Assembly (NCBI GenBank): GCA_947247005.1
Contig: OX365951.1
Coordinates: forward strand, 33,314,899 to 33,378,898
Reading direction: 5' to 3'
Source of the DNA: Spisula solida
Taxonomy: Eukaryota > Mollusca > Bivalvia > Venerida > Mactridae
Length of the DNA: 64,000 bases
Position 1 is the stretch's first letter. Every line of letters begins with the position of its first letter. Shown here one piece after another: positions 11,150 to 23,285 of this stretch. A model generated the notes under the pieces. It made no database searches. It was not told where the DNA came from and worked only from the letters and a program-made list of their open reading frames with translations. The position numbers were made by a program, and so were the translations under genes.

Positions 11150-11710
11150 GTTTTTTGGCTGCGACAACGCGACGACTCGTCACACAGCGGCCACACAATG
11201 CTTGCAACGCATCGGAACTTATCCAGACTTAGGAGAGCGCCACAAAGTGTGGGAGCACATCGGGATGATTTTACCAGACCTTGCCGCATCGTGATTAAAT
11301 TACTGCTAGTACCCTATATATCTTGACGAAACGTAGCATATAGCGATAGAGCCCGGTGGAATCGTAATGCAACTTAACGCATTGTGTTTCAAAGTCCACC
11401 AAGATCCCCTACGATGAAGCATCAAGGTCTGACACGCTACGTTAAGACCTGATAAGTTTTAATGCGCTCCGCTTCGATTAGCACGTTCCATCACGCTCTC
11501 TCAAGATCAAAGTTGAATTGGGACAATCGTGGTCAAATTTTTGACTGTCAAAAATTTTGACACGATGCTCACGATGCTCGCGATCCCACCAAGTTCCCCC
11601 ATGATCATTACGATTCAATTCCACGTCCTCCGACGATCCCCCACGCTCACCACGATACTTTCCAGTCGTGGTCATCGTGGCTATCGTGGCTGACTGTAAA
11701 CGCAGCATAA
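11150..11710. other. G+C-richer island, probably a decayed repeat
   Basis: The block is clearly richer in G+C and CpG than its neighbours and is dense in TCGTGG/CACGAT words (CACGATGCTCACGATGCTCG, GTGGTCATCGTGGCTATCGT). It holds an inverted pair, GTCAAATTTTTGAC and GTCAAAAATTTTGAC, at about 11,533-11,563. No supported ORF is seen. The sharp composition change suggests an inserted element, but I see no terminal repeats. Confidence 0.35.
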
Positions 11711-11719
11711 GAAATAGTT

Positions 11720-13270
11720 TAGTTTCAATAAAATATGTTTTTTGTAATAATTGTAATTTTTTCTATAGCAGGAATGTTCAAGAATTTATTTATTTTGAGT
11801 AACAATGCACATACTGGACAATCTTTAGATATGGAATGCAAACAATATTTAGACATACATGCAGCTATTTATAAAAGTTATTTATCTCTGATGGATTCTA
11901 TTGATGACTAATCAAACTGCCGAAAATACAGTAGAACTCTGTGTGCTTCATATCCCCCCAGTCAGTAACAATATACCACGGCGATGATCGTAGTGACGAC
12001 CGTACTCACTTAAATGTTAATGTCTACAGCAGAATATGCTCACCATATCTGTGTATAGAATATTGTGCAAAAACTACATTTTAGTTTCCAAAGATATGTT
12101 ATTATTTCCACACACATAGCACCGCCATAATCCTTTGATTAAGAGTGAGAAAGATTAATATAATTTATGTCTATGATAGAGCATCCACTACGTACTTGTA
12201 ACGCCGTATTTATGATCATGTTGTCATTGAAATGCACTTCATTTTTTCTCTTATCGTTATTAATAAGTCTGGTAGTATATTCTATTCAATTAAAATGAAT
12301 TTCAACTAGATTACAACTTGTGTAAGAGTGCACACACATACAGTACAACAAAATAAAACAGAGAACTTCCAGACAAAAACATCATGTATGTACCACTTAC
12401 ATTGTTTATTAGTGCATGTTTATCTAGGTAATTATGTAATTTAGGTCACGTTTCAATTTGACCTTGACATTTTCTCTATGAAAGTGCATACATCTAAATA
12501 GGTATATGTTATCAAAACAACGTGAACAAATTGCGCAATACAGGAAGTGTATAGGTATTTTTAGACAAATTAAATTATTCGTTTTTGACATTCATGAGTG
12601 CATTTAGTTAATGAAACATACGTACGTTGATATTCGCACTAATGAATGAGGTGTTAGAATAATTATACCATTGACAAAATAAAATACTTTCACATACGCG
12701 TTTCATTACTACAGCATTTTCATCATTGCTTCAATCAAAACTAGGTGTAATGTTATATTTTAAGAATTAAAAAGAAAAAGAATATATTTCAAAAAGACCA
12801 TTATGGGCGAGACTAGGATGCTATACCATTTGACATATATTTACTGTTATTATTTGTATTGTTGCGTTTATGGACACATTATTTATCCGCATGACACTAC
12901 AGTGTACTTATAATGTTATAGTATTGGTAGTTGGCATAATACTTGACTTGAATCAATGGCATTGTAGTATACGATATTTCACTAAATTACTAACAACTTC
13001 TTTCGAAAATAACTTCCCAATATTTTTTTGTATTAGTCAGTCTCGATTTCAGAAAGCACCATAACGCCCATTGTTACCCGTCCCTTGGAATTCAGAAATG
13101 TATAGTATATTTCCATTGCGCTTAGGACTGTTTCCTTCCCTTTGTTTATTTGAAATGATTATCTTGTATCCTTTGCAAACATATAGCGTACGAAACACAG
13201 ATAGGCGAAATGACACTATCAGGCTTCCGTAGTTTACGGCCTCAATGCCTAAACTCTGGTAATATCAAAA
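11720..13270. other. No recognised feature
   Basis: AT-rich sequence without supported genes or repeats. Confidence 0.45.
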
Positions 13271-13273
13271 TAT

Positions 13274-13324
13274 CATGTGTAACCATGGTAGAGACATATT
13301 ATGTCTCTGCCATGGTTACACATG
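13274..13324. repeat. Near-perfect 24-bp-stem hairpin
   Basis: CATGTGTAACCATGGTAGAG continues to a 3-base ATT turn and is followed by its reverse complement. 23 of 24 pairs match, and the odd one is a G:T wobble in RNA. A shorter TCTGGTA / TACCAGA inverted pair flanks it, so it may be the core of a small foldback element. Confidence 0.85.
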
Positions 13325-13329
13325 CATAC

Positions 13330-15102
13330 CAGACTGGTCAATATATTGCTCAAGTATTTGGGCCCGCATTTCACGAACGCAGTTTTCTCCAAACAGATAA
13401 TACTGGTTTTACCACCCATAATAGCGGTGTCAGTCCCTGTGGAGTCAATACCAAATCGTCTTTCTGGTGATCTTTAAGTACAATGTATAATGAAAATTCA
13501 CAAACAAATGTCACAATGACTCAGTATTGCATATGCGTGAACACTGATATTCGTTACCACAATGCCCCGTCTTCAGTCCGTTTTAACGTATGCTTTGTTG
13601 GCAAATGTTGTAAACGTATACATGAACAACAGGATATGTGGAATTGTTTCATTATACATATGAGTTCCGCAATACATACTAGTAGTCATTCCATCCTAGA
13701 CGATCTAGCGGTTTCGTTTCTTGCCTAGGTCATCTTCTTGACGTGGAATACTTATGCTTGTATTCTATCATACGTTCTAGTGCGTGTTCTAAGCTTGGTG
13801 CGATGTGGGTATGTTTGTGTGTGCGTATGAATATGTATATATGTATCCTGTATCAATCATAATATCGGTATGTATTGTTAATGGTTGCGTGTATGCTTGG
13901 TGTGTATGAATACAAATGGTTACGAAGTATGTCCGAGTATGATAGCAATCTGCTTGCGTGTGAGTGCTTTATGCATGTATGCGTTCGTCTTTGGTGTGCA
14001 CATGTATATATGTCTGGAATGTACAGATCGAGATATATGGGGTATGCTTATGTAAATGTATGTACTGTTGCTAAATTCTCCTGTGCTGCTTGATTTGTTC
14101 ATGTATTCACTGCTATGCATTACTGTCTTTAATGAACATAGTCAGTGCAAATATCACCATATTACTACATGTATATATTAAATGACACATTATACTGTGC
14201 TTTGGATATAATAAGGTTTTGTTGAAACTTATCTATGATCATATTTATTTGTAAATGTATAAATATGCTTATATATTTATGTTTATTTGTACGAAAATGA
14301 TGATAGCTCTCCCAAGTGGAGGTAAATAAAGTATATATCTATTTATTTTTGATGTAACTCGAACATAACACCTTAAAAAAAATATCTTAAGTATTTTTTA
14401 TAAAATCTTAGTAATATTTTTACGTGAACTCAATTTCCACTATTCATTAACTGTTCTACACTTATTATAGGTTTTGGTAACAATATTTATAGCACAGTTT
14501 GTAATAGAAAATCTCTCAATATGTGCTATTTATGAGAGTTATTATATTCGTTGGCAACGGTTTTCTTTTGTATCTATCAATGTAAGTTAATTGCAAAATT
14601 CTTTTAAGATAGGTGTTGGCAAACAGTAAAGACGGGGACAGACGTCGATGGAGCAAGTATACTGGTGTTGTGATTTCTAGAGTTTACGTCGTACATTCCT
14701 AACATTTTCGTATGATAATAATGATGTAAAAATCGCAAAAAAACATTGTAACTTCAGCATTTTGAAGTGATGCTGTCGATATTGGATAGATATTGGAGTA
14801 TAACAATAGTTATTGTGTTAAAATTGATCATGCAATTTAAGTTTTTAATTAAGAAGCAGTTTGCTACCACGTCGCATTTGTCACACAAAGTACTAAAATA
14901 TGTACGACAATTAATATCGACGTGAAGTTTGTGCTGTATATACAGGGTATTTTCGTAATAGCTGACCCAATTACAACCGAATGCCATAAGAAAATGCTAT
15001 ATCCCATCTGATGTTTTCGAATACTTATTGAAAGCTAACATTTGGGAGTTTTATTCAATATATAACATGACCATGTTATTATCAATGCAACCCAAAAATT
15101 AA
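13330..15102. other. AT-rich stretch with TGTATG-rich patch and a possible retroelement tail
   Basis: From about 13,790 to 14,090 the plus strand is rich in TGTATG/TGTGTATG words. At 14,309-14,335 CTCTCCCAAGTGGAGGTAAA TAAAG resembles the 3' end of a retroelement, but there is no second copy in the window to confirm it. No gene is supported. Confidence 0.35.
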
Positions 15103-15807
15103 GATTCTTGCAAAAAGTTATTTTTCGATAAATGTTAAATTGACGTCCATATTGAATTTGTTCCAGATTTCTATTATTATTTAGCTTGCAAAGTATTGCA
15201 CACTATATCCAGTTCAATAGTGTTTTAAACAAAATATTATATCAATTCTAATGTTTCATTTGTATGCAACAATATAAAAGCTATTAAATATTACAGTTTT
15301 TTTATGTTACTAGTTGCTAGGTAACAAAAGAACCTAACACAAATTTAAATTCTCGTTTATAGCAAAGTAAACAGTGGGACTGGTTTTTGATTATTTTTCT
15401 TTCTGAAATGTAAATGATTGTTTTAACTTCACCGCGTTTTGAAGTATACATTCTACAATGAACCACAAAATGCAATGGCTGAGTTTAAAACAATTATTTA
15501 GAAAGAATAACAATCAAAACAAAGTCACATGTTTACTTGGTTATAAGCGATATACATTTTTACTTTGTTTTAGGTTCTTTCGTCGCCTAGCAATTGGTAA
15601 TCAATGGCACTGTAATACGTATAGGTTTCGAGATTATTACAGATGGATGAAACTTTTAAATCAATAAAACAATTGTGATTATAAACACTTTAAAACAGCC
15701 TATATCATGCCATACTTTACAGGCTATTTAATTTAACAAACTTAAGAAACAAACTCAATTTGGACGTCAATTTGACATTTATCGAAAAAATGACTTTTGC
15801 AAGAATA
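15103..15807. mobile_element. 705-bp foldback element, nearly all inverted repeat
   Basis: The outer arms (15,103-15,163 and 15,747-15,807) are about 90 percent identical as an inverted pair, sharing GATTCTTGCAAAA, TTTTTCGATAAATGT and AAATTGACGTCCA. Matching pairs continue inward about one centre near 15,455: TTGCTAGGTAAC at 15,314 against CCTAGCAATTGGTAA at 15,586, and TTGATTATTTTTCTTTCT against AGAAAGAATAACAATCAA next to the centre. Each pair sums to about 30,910, so both arms are about 350 bp. Inner arms are more diverged (roughly 70-80 percent by eye). No transposase frame and no clear target duplication are seen. Confidence 0.85.
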
Positions 15808-15839
15808 TAAGTTCCATGTATATTACACCATAATAGTAA

Positions 15840-16043
15840 ATGCCGAAGTCTAAGAATATTGTATCCATAGACTTTGGAATCATAAGGATGGGCAGCATCG
15901 ATTACACTCGATCAATGTTTACATCATCAAATGGATTTATCGGTCTTCAACAGGCGAAAAATAATGCCCATACAACACTGTTAAAGAGTATATTAAGTCA
16001 GACAGGGAAGGCAGCATTATTGTGCATGCAAAAAGAGTATTAA
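15840..16043 (+). other. Unrecognised 67-codon open frame
   Basis: It reads MPKSKNIVSIDFGIIRMGSI and onwards, with even amino-acid composition and no low-complexity runs. It starts just outside the foldback element. I know no matching family, and at this length chance is the likelier explanation. Confidence 0.12.
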
Positions 16044-16065
16044 AACGTTGAAAGGCCCAATTTCA

Positions 16066-16309
16066 GCAACAAAAAATCTGAAAACCTTAAAACGAGTGAC
16101 CCAGTTTCACAAGTGAGCGTCAAACTATCCCTGTAGGAAGAAAAATAACAATATTGATTGCAAGTATGGGGAGACGTTTTACGGCCGCCACACTGCACAG
16201 ACAACGCAACAAAAATCTGAAAACCTTAAAACGAGTGACCCAGTTTCACAAGTGAGCGTCATACTATCCCTGTAGGATGAAAAATAACAATATTGATTGC
16301 AAGTACGGG
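16066..16309. repeat. 104-bp tandem duplication with a 35-bp spacer
   Basis: The segment starting GCAACAAAAAATCTGAAAAC and ending ATTGATTGCAAGTATGGG recurs about 140 bp downstream with only a few differences. The spacer (GAGACGTTTTACGGCCGCCA...) is G+C-richer. High identity implies a recent duplication. Confidence 0.9.
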
Positions 16310-18540
16310 TTCTAACTAACTTGCAAATATAAAAACAGTGATTGTATATGTTACTCCACACATTAATATTCCCAACTGAAAAGAAATATTTCGATTATAG
16401 CGTGTCAGCATTAAAATATCGGATGTACAATACTGCTCAAATATACGTGGGGCACCTCTCGTACATTAAAAGTGATTATGCACAAGCCTGAACAATAATG
16501 GACATCGAAAATGCATTTGGGTGTCATTTTAATTGTAATTTCTATTTGCGTTATAATCGGCGGCCTATAGTCAATTTACGTGAAGTAAACAACTAATACA
16601 ATTAGTGTAGAGTGCTTAATCCACCACGCTCAATGATATTACATATCAAAGTAATTGTAAAGTGATAAAATGACAAACCTGTGACTTAACATTCATGTGT
16701 CTGTATGGTCTTTTTGTGACAGTGAATAATATTGCCCTGCAAGCCATCTCTAACTTTTGGCGTGCGATGTTTACAATTGTATTACATGATTGGGTTTATT
16801 GTGAATCATATGTTTTTCGTAAATACGTTTGCATTTAATAAAATGATGCGTATTCGTGTTTTTTAGAACTAGCAATGTTATGATAGTGTTTTCTTCTTTT
16901 CTCGCATTTGGATTTTTAAATTGTATCTAAAACTCACTAATCACTATTTTCTCTTAAGTTGGGTTGGTAATTCGAGTAGAATAGACGTAATTGCGTATGA
17001 TAAAAAGCCTTTACGTCACTGTAAACTTTGCGAAGTAATAATCCTAATATATCCCTTTTTACAAAACAGCGATCGCTTGAAAATGCCTCTTTCATGATTA
17101 AGTGTGCAAAACTGATTGCATTGCATGACTCTGGTATGGAAATAAGCAATTTGATTGAAAAACGTTTAATAATTTAAACACGTACAGCCTGCAAGGAATA
17201 TGGATGCTATAAGGTTGATGCAAGTATAAAGATAGTGTTATTTGATAATCTATTTTGCTTGGGATCTGCACGGTGCCAGTTTCGAACAATAATTCCGTGT
17301 CAGCTGTTATATTATTCATATTCATAAAAAACGAACACGTATCTAGGTCTCTACAAGTGTTTGAACTCATCGATTAGGATTGCGTTCCAGATAATAGTTC
17401 CATAAACATGTTTGATCATGTTATAATGAGACTCGCTTCATAAGACAGGCAAAGATGCGTCGTATTTTTTGCCAAGACTAAACAACTCACTAGACTCCAA
17501 TAAATGAAATATTGTATCAGACTGGTCTACAGTAATTACTTACAATGCCCAATTAGCATAAGCAGCTATATGTTCATACAACATCTTCGACTGTTTCGGT
17601 ATTTGCCCCAGAGTTCAAACGCTTCACTTTTCGCATTGGTCACTAAACACTTTCACAAAGCAACATAATGATTTTTGTGATAGCGTTGTTTTAGGGAAAC
17701 AATTAATCTTTGGTGAATATCATATGGTAAAAACCTTCCAGATGCATTTTGTGTGTCGAATCAATTGTTTGTTTCTTGATATGAATATACTAAAGTATGA
17801 AGCAATCACTTGGGTATTCACTTACATTTTCAAGATATAAAACATAGACAACATTGGACACGCCTAGATAAATGCCAAATCTATTAATAATGGTTTTCTC
17901 GTGCATAAGTATACTCTCTACCGAACACACACATTCAGTAAAATGCGTATGCTAGATGTGCGATATACCCACGGTCAAACGTTTTCTTCTTTAGTGTGCC
18001 TGCTGGTTATATGTTTAGGTTGTACAGCAAAAAAACAAACACTATTCAATATATGTGTAACAACAACATCGCTTGCGTAGTTATCCGGTTTGTGAATGTA
18101 TAAGATTCTGCTGTCATTATGTCCTCCAATTTAGCCACCCAATTTATATTTTAACAATAAATATAATGAAGTTTTAAGTAGACCAAAACTACAGACATGA
18201 TCATATCGTTCTTTAATTAAACATTGCAGGAATATTTGGTCAGGCAGACAAAAGCCGATAATGTATCTGCCTATGGTTACGGTGGATCAAGTTAAGATGA
18301 AAAATGTTCGTGGCGTAATGAAATAGAATAGGAAGATTCGTCAATTCTTTCATATCATCTAACGAATAAATATTTTGTTAAAATCTGAAAACAAACCTTA
18401 TGATGTGTATGTTTCCCGCTGACTATTACTTAACGCACACGAAATGCCAATGAAATAATTTTAAGTAAATTGTAAAAATTAGAATTAATTTATTTTACAC
18501 TCTTCGTTTGCAAAGATTTGTAAGACTAGAAAATACATAC
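16310..18540. other. No recognised feature
   Basis: AT-rich sequence; short frames only, with no repeated or structured block that I could identify. Confidence 0.45.
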
Positions 18541-18544
18541 TTCA

Positions 18545-20285
18545 TCACTAATGCGGTATCCCATTGCGTTTTCATTTTTTAGTTGCGGTTTTTCGCTTTT
18601 CATGTGATACGAATAATGTAATTTAGCAGTGCATAAAATACAGTTTATTGCAGCCAGTGAGTACGTATGCTATATATTATCTACTAACAACAACCAACCA
18701 CATGCAGTATAGCTTAGACACCCACACACTGACAAAAGCAATGCGAAGCATTCTTGATCCGAGTTATGTCACAAATGCTAGGGAAATATTTATCGCTCAT
18801 GACACAAATTCATAATCATCAGAGAAACTATAAAATATATTCTACTAATATCTAAGTGTCTGCCTATAACTTCATTAAAGATTATTAAAATATACGACAC
18901 TATCGCAGCACTAAATGTACAAGACGTATTCATCCAAATATGTGTTTCTGACTTTCTTTTATGTAACACTACCCATGTAGAGGATATTAGTGAAAGCTAT
19001 GAGATGCATCTTCTCATACACGTATATACTATATCTAAAAACACAACAGTCCGTACACTTTTTATCTAAAGCGACTGATTTTGCGACAAAATAGTAAGGA
19101 ATGTTCATTTCATATGTCAAAGATTCACCGGAGAAATTGTTCTATAACTAAAACTAATAATTTATTAACATAAATCGTATATAGGACATATTTTGTGTTT
19201 TAATTGTACTGAAATGGTTCAATGTAAAAAGTTGTCTTTTTTCCCCAAGTCAATCAACTGTCTAATTGCCACTTATATTAAATTAATGTAAATATAATAA
19301 TTACGGAACGCTTAAAATGTACAATAAATAAATGTGTTTTGAAGAATTGCTCAATTAAACACCATATAATAACACTCAGTCTGTCGTTTTAACCACAATA
19401 GCAACAAGCAATAAAAGTACATTTTCGGTTTCATTGCTCGACACGGTATCATCGTGTAGCGAAGACATTTTACTTTCCGCAAAAAATAAACAGTTCAGTC
19501 CTTAAATACACACCCTTAACACAATATAAGTCAGAATCGCAAATTTAGTTTGGTCACCACTTTAGAAGTTCAGTATATACACCGGAAACAAACGGAAATG
19601 GCCGAGCTTTCACGATTGAACAACTATGAATGACGCGACACACAGTCTAGCCAATTATACGATCGCTTCGAAATATGTTGAGTTCGAAAGGTTATTGGAA
19701 TACTAAATAGAATTGGTGGCGAATTTCGTACATTTTTTTTAATTATCGATCTAGTGAAATATTGCGATGTTTAATTGGCATGTGAGGTAAATTATTTAGT
19801 TACACTTACTGGATGACTAGTTAGGCCCGTTTGTGAAGCATACATTCTGTTTCAAGGCAAAATTCACGTTTACAAGCGTGAACATCTGGGTTTTGCTGAA
19901 CGTCTAAGTTAGCGACCTAATTAAGGAATTATATTCTTGATTCTGACGTGTGTATTGAAGGACTAAAGTTTTGATTTATCCTAAAAGTAACATATAGTAG
20001 CTACACGCTGATACACGTAGTATACCATTTCAATGAATAATAAACCTACACGGCTACAAATGTGACAGGCACTTTTATAATTGGAAATATTGTAAGTAAC
20101 ATGTCATACATAGTTAACAGTGGTAAAATCTGTATTGACCGGGGTAGTATTTGGGTACGTGCTGACTGCCTATGGATTTACACCTGCGGTGATAGACAAT
20201 CATATAAAACATATTTCAGTGCTGTAAAACGCTGCAATAATAAATAAAACTGCACAGGGAGAAATGTTCCGTATAGTTTCGGTAT
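18545..20285. repeat. Long dispersed repeat, copy C (diverged)
   Basis: It is colinear with copies A and B. 18,545-18,830 matches 36,850-37,080 (GTTTATTGCA, ACCCACACACTGA, GCAATGCGAAGCATTCTT). 18,975-19,000 matches 54,297 (CATGTAGAGGATATTAGTG). 19,390-19,440 matches 39,955-40,020 (AGTACATTTTCGGTTTCATT). 20,180-20,280 matches 40,030-40,130 (GGTGATAGACAATCATATAA, GAAATGTTCCGTATAGTTTC). Between the last two blocks this copy has about 700 bp absent from A and B. Confidence 0.75.
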
Positions 20286-20514
20286 AGATTGCAATAATTG
20301 ATAGAATGCATTTGAGACAGTTTTCGAGCCACGTGATAATGCTTTTACGAGTGAAATATAGAACTACACTCTCATAACAACATAACTGCGCAGAACTATT
20401 ACGATAACTAAAAATGCGCCATTTCGAAACAGCATTGCATATCGTGTAAAAATTCAAAATCAGAACATTCCTGTGCTGATCACTCGCCTGTTTCTGAGGT
20501 GAGCGTCTACAATA

Positions 20515-20560
20515 ATTCCTAGGGGATTTCCCCGGTCCCGAAGGGACGATCAGGAACCCC
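20515..20560. other. Cluster of short G+C-rich dyads
   Basis: GGGGATTTCCCC, a perfect palindrome matching the kappaB consensus, is followed by GTCCCGAAGGGAC, a 5-bp stem with a 3-base loop. The whole is bracketed by TTCCTAGG and AGGAAC. No gene is adjacent; functional meaning is unknown. Confidence 0.35.
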
Positions 20561-20564
20561 ATTA

Positions 20565-21340
20565 ACGATTACATGCGAAAACACGATTGTTTTTAAGCCC
20601 GCTTCGAACAGCAATCTTAGCATATTCAGTGAATAAACGAAGCTTCACTGTTATGAGAGAGATGAATACCCATAGATTACGAAGAAAATCGAACGCGGAT
20701 CGTTCAAATGTGTGAGATGTCCGGTTACCTCCCTTTGAAAAGCGGTTACTTTCATTTGCAGTACAATATGTTTAAAGTCCGTATCGGGTCCGTACGTATC
20801 CGGACCGAAAATCGGTCAGAAAATATCACGGAATAGAAATAGAAATGGGAGCCAGAGTTTATAGTCTTAGTGGGAGCAAACAAATCCCTCGGTATTTTTT
20901 TCCTCTGCCAGATTATCCAAAAACCTGATAGGAAATCCCCGCTGCATGCAGTGCATTTGTTCATATTATTAACTTATACTAGTCTCATTTTATAAATATT
21001 ATTAATTAGTGTGACTATAAAAAAGTTAATTGTACATACTTTATATAATAGTGTTCAGTAGGATGACATTTTCTGATCAAATTCAGAAATTCTATAAGAT
21101 TATTTTCATCTCACTAAATGCAAACCCAACTAGAAAGCGAGTGCTTGAATAATGCAACTTATTTTGCCATTAATCTTCTGTTACAGAAATAGCAAAATAA
21201 TTAAAAACCGATTTAGAAATAATAATAACTAGCAATACTTCAACTGTGAGAAACGTGTCATTGAAATAAACAAACTGAATTTAAATTTATTTTGTATCCC
21301 GCGAGGAAAGCTTATTTAAAGCCAGGAAAATGAAATACAT
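20565..21340. other. No recognised feature
   Basis: AT-rich, with no supported gene or repeat. Confidence 0.4.
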
Positions 21341-21581
21341 CGTCTCATATACACCGTATCCCATAGCGTTTTCATTTTAGTTGTGATAATTTGCCTTTCA
21401 TATACTAAAGATAATGTGAATTTATTAAAATTAAGGTTTACGCTTTCATTGTGCTTGGTTTATACTAAAGTATACCGTCTATCAACAACAAAAATAGCAC
21501 ATAAAACACACGCTGATTAGAGTCCGGCGAACTATTCTTGCTCAAGGTTGCAGGTATAATCAAAGCACTGAGAGTGCTGAT

Positions 21582-22468
21582 GGGAGGCTTTCTGGTTGCT
21601 GCTATTAAAGCTCAAACCTACTTTACACGTTTTATGTTCGTTTTCGTACTGTCGATCTTGTCAAATATCAAAATAGGCTTATGTGACTTTATAGGCATGT
21701 GGCGTTTATAAATATTTGTAAACATGGGGGCATATTATTTGGCACTAAAATTATAAGCGCATATTTATCAGATTCTACAGTACGTTTATAAACACTGACC
21801 GAGCACAGCTGGATTTCGATACCGAGACGCTAGTGTATATCTGATCAGTGTCTCGCTATAAGATTACATAACCGATAACAGTCATTGCAGGCAATACGAG
21901 GGTAATAACCATTCATTTATAAATTCAAATTGATCACGTGACCCTGGTCTGGCGAAAAGTCATTATTTGGTTAAAATAATTTCGTCTACTCTGTATTATA
22001 TACGTTAAGTTACGTTGTTTACTTATATAAGCCATATATTTCTGTGTCTTCTAGGAGGTAGCTGGTGTAGTACGTTTATATTACATGTAAATTCTCCAGA
22101 ACTACTTCGCTTGCTGTATATTCTAAACATTGCTTCATACAGATTCTAAAAATTGCTATAGAGGCGGGACATTTGATGAACACGTCATTTTCATATTACG
22201 AAACAAGTTCGATACTGTCCCAGCGCAGTAGTTATCTGCAAAAATATCGATTTAACGAACAGTTTGGCAATAATTGTTGATCTTAAAATAAACAAATGTT
22301 GCTGATTTAAGTAAATCAGTTTAAACATTTGGAGAAACATATGTAGGAGTAGAGAAAATGCTTACAGTTTCAGGAACTACTTGGATGCGGATTCACATGA
22401 TAGCCTAAAGGCGGTTCAGGTTGCATTAAGAAATGGACAATGACCATATTGAGAGGCTAAAGCCTCCC
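21582..22468. mobile_element. 887-bp insertion in copy D with GGGAGGCTTT inverted ends
   Basis: Copy E runs through this point without the block. The extra DNA in D is bounded by GGGAGGCTTT on the left and AAAGCCTCCC on the right. No transposase frame is seen. The inverted ends are short, so the comparison with E is the main support; exact ends and target duplication are unresolved. Confidence 0.45.
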
Positions 22469-22810
22469 AAAAACTATGTTAGAGAATGCTTCAATTATCA
22501 CAAGTGTTTATGAACTCAATTTGCTTTACAGTTATCTGTATTATCGATGCCAAAGATTCTCTCGAAATTGAATGGCATTTCCCGACTAGGCAGGAAAACC
22601 CGAATACACTGGCCACTAAATTATGCCTCAGTCGAACGTAAACGTTTCAGAAGCATAGTAGACGAACTACACTTAACCGATATAGAAATGCAACGATTTT
22701 GGGGGGTCGGTGTTTTTTGCATAAATTAGGATTTTGATTTTGTTGGGAGTATAAATCAATAAATAGGGCGATATTCGTATGCCTGGTATAAATTATAACG
22801 ATATATAGAG

Positions 22811-22927
22811 GATATTTGTTTGTATTGATTGAATATGGTTTATATCTCATCGTGTAGTGATAAAATTCAATATTTTATCACTACAAGATGAGATATTAAC
22901 CATATTCAATCAAAACAAACAAATATT
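22811..22927. repeat. Long hairpin: about 56-bp arms, 5-base loop
   Basis: The left arm (ATATTTGTTTGTATTGATTG...GTAGTGATAAAAT) and the right arm are reverse complements with about 4 mismatches over 56 positions; the loop is TCAAT. The low mismatch count means the arms were made or homogenised recently. Confidence 0.9.
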
Positions 22928-23242
22928 CTATTTATTTAAGGCTTTTATGGTGTCAAAACTGGTACTATTTATGCCAAATTACCACTGTGGTTAGGCTACG
23001 TATGAATATGTTATTCCATTCATATTTTTCACTTCAAAATCCGCCATCTTGGATTATGGTGAATAGGTGAAAACGACTTTTTTGAGAATGTTGCATTAAA
23101 TCATACACCAACTTGTAGGAAATGGTCTAACTAAGAATAAAAACCCCCACATGACATGTTTCCGTTCAGTAATAAAAAAGTTACAGGCATTTTAGTGTTG
23201 AGATTTTGGTAAATTAAAGTAGGACCTGTGATGGGGCGGAGC

Positions 23243-23285
23243 TTATATCAGTCACATTGTAGGTGATAACCAGTGACTGATATAG
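23243..23285. repeat. Short hairpin, 13-bp perfect stem
   Basis: TTATATCAGTCAC is mirrored by GTGACTGATATA(G) across a 17-base loop. It lies within the copy-D insertion. Confidence 0.7.

Noticed and set aside
20515..20560. Functional kappaB enhancer
   Set aside because: GGGGATTTCCCC fits the consensus, but there is no nearby gene and a 12-bp palindrome can occur by chance.
20200..20562. 120-codon minus-strand frame
   Set aside because: It overlaps copy C of the long repeat, and the corresponding parts of A and B have no equivalent frame.
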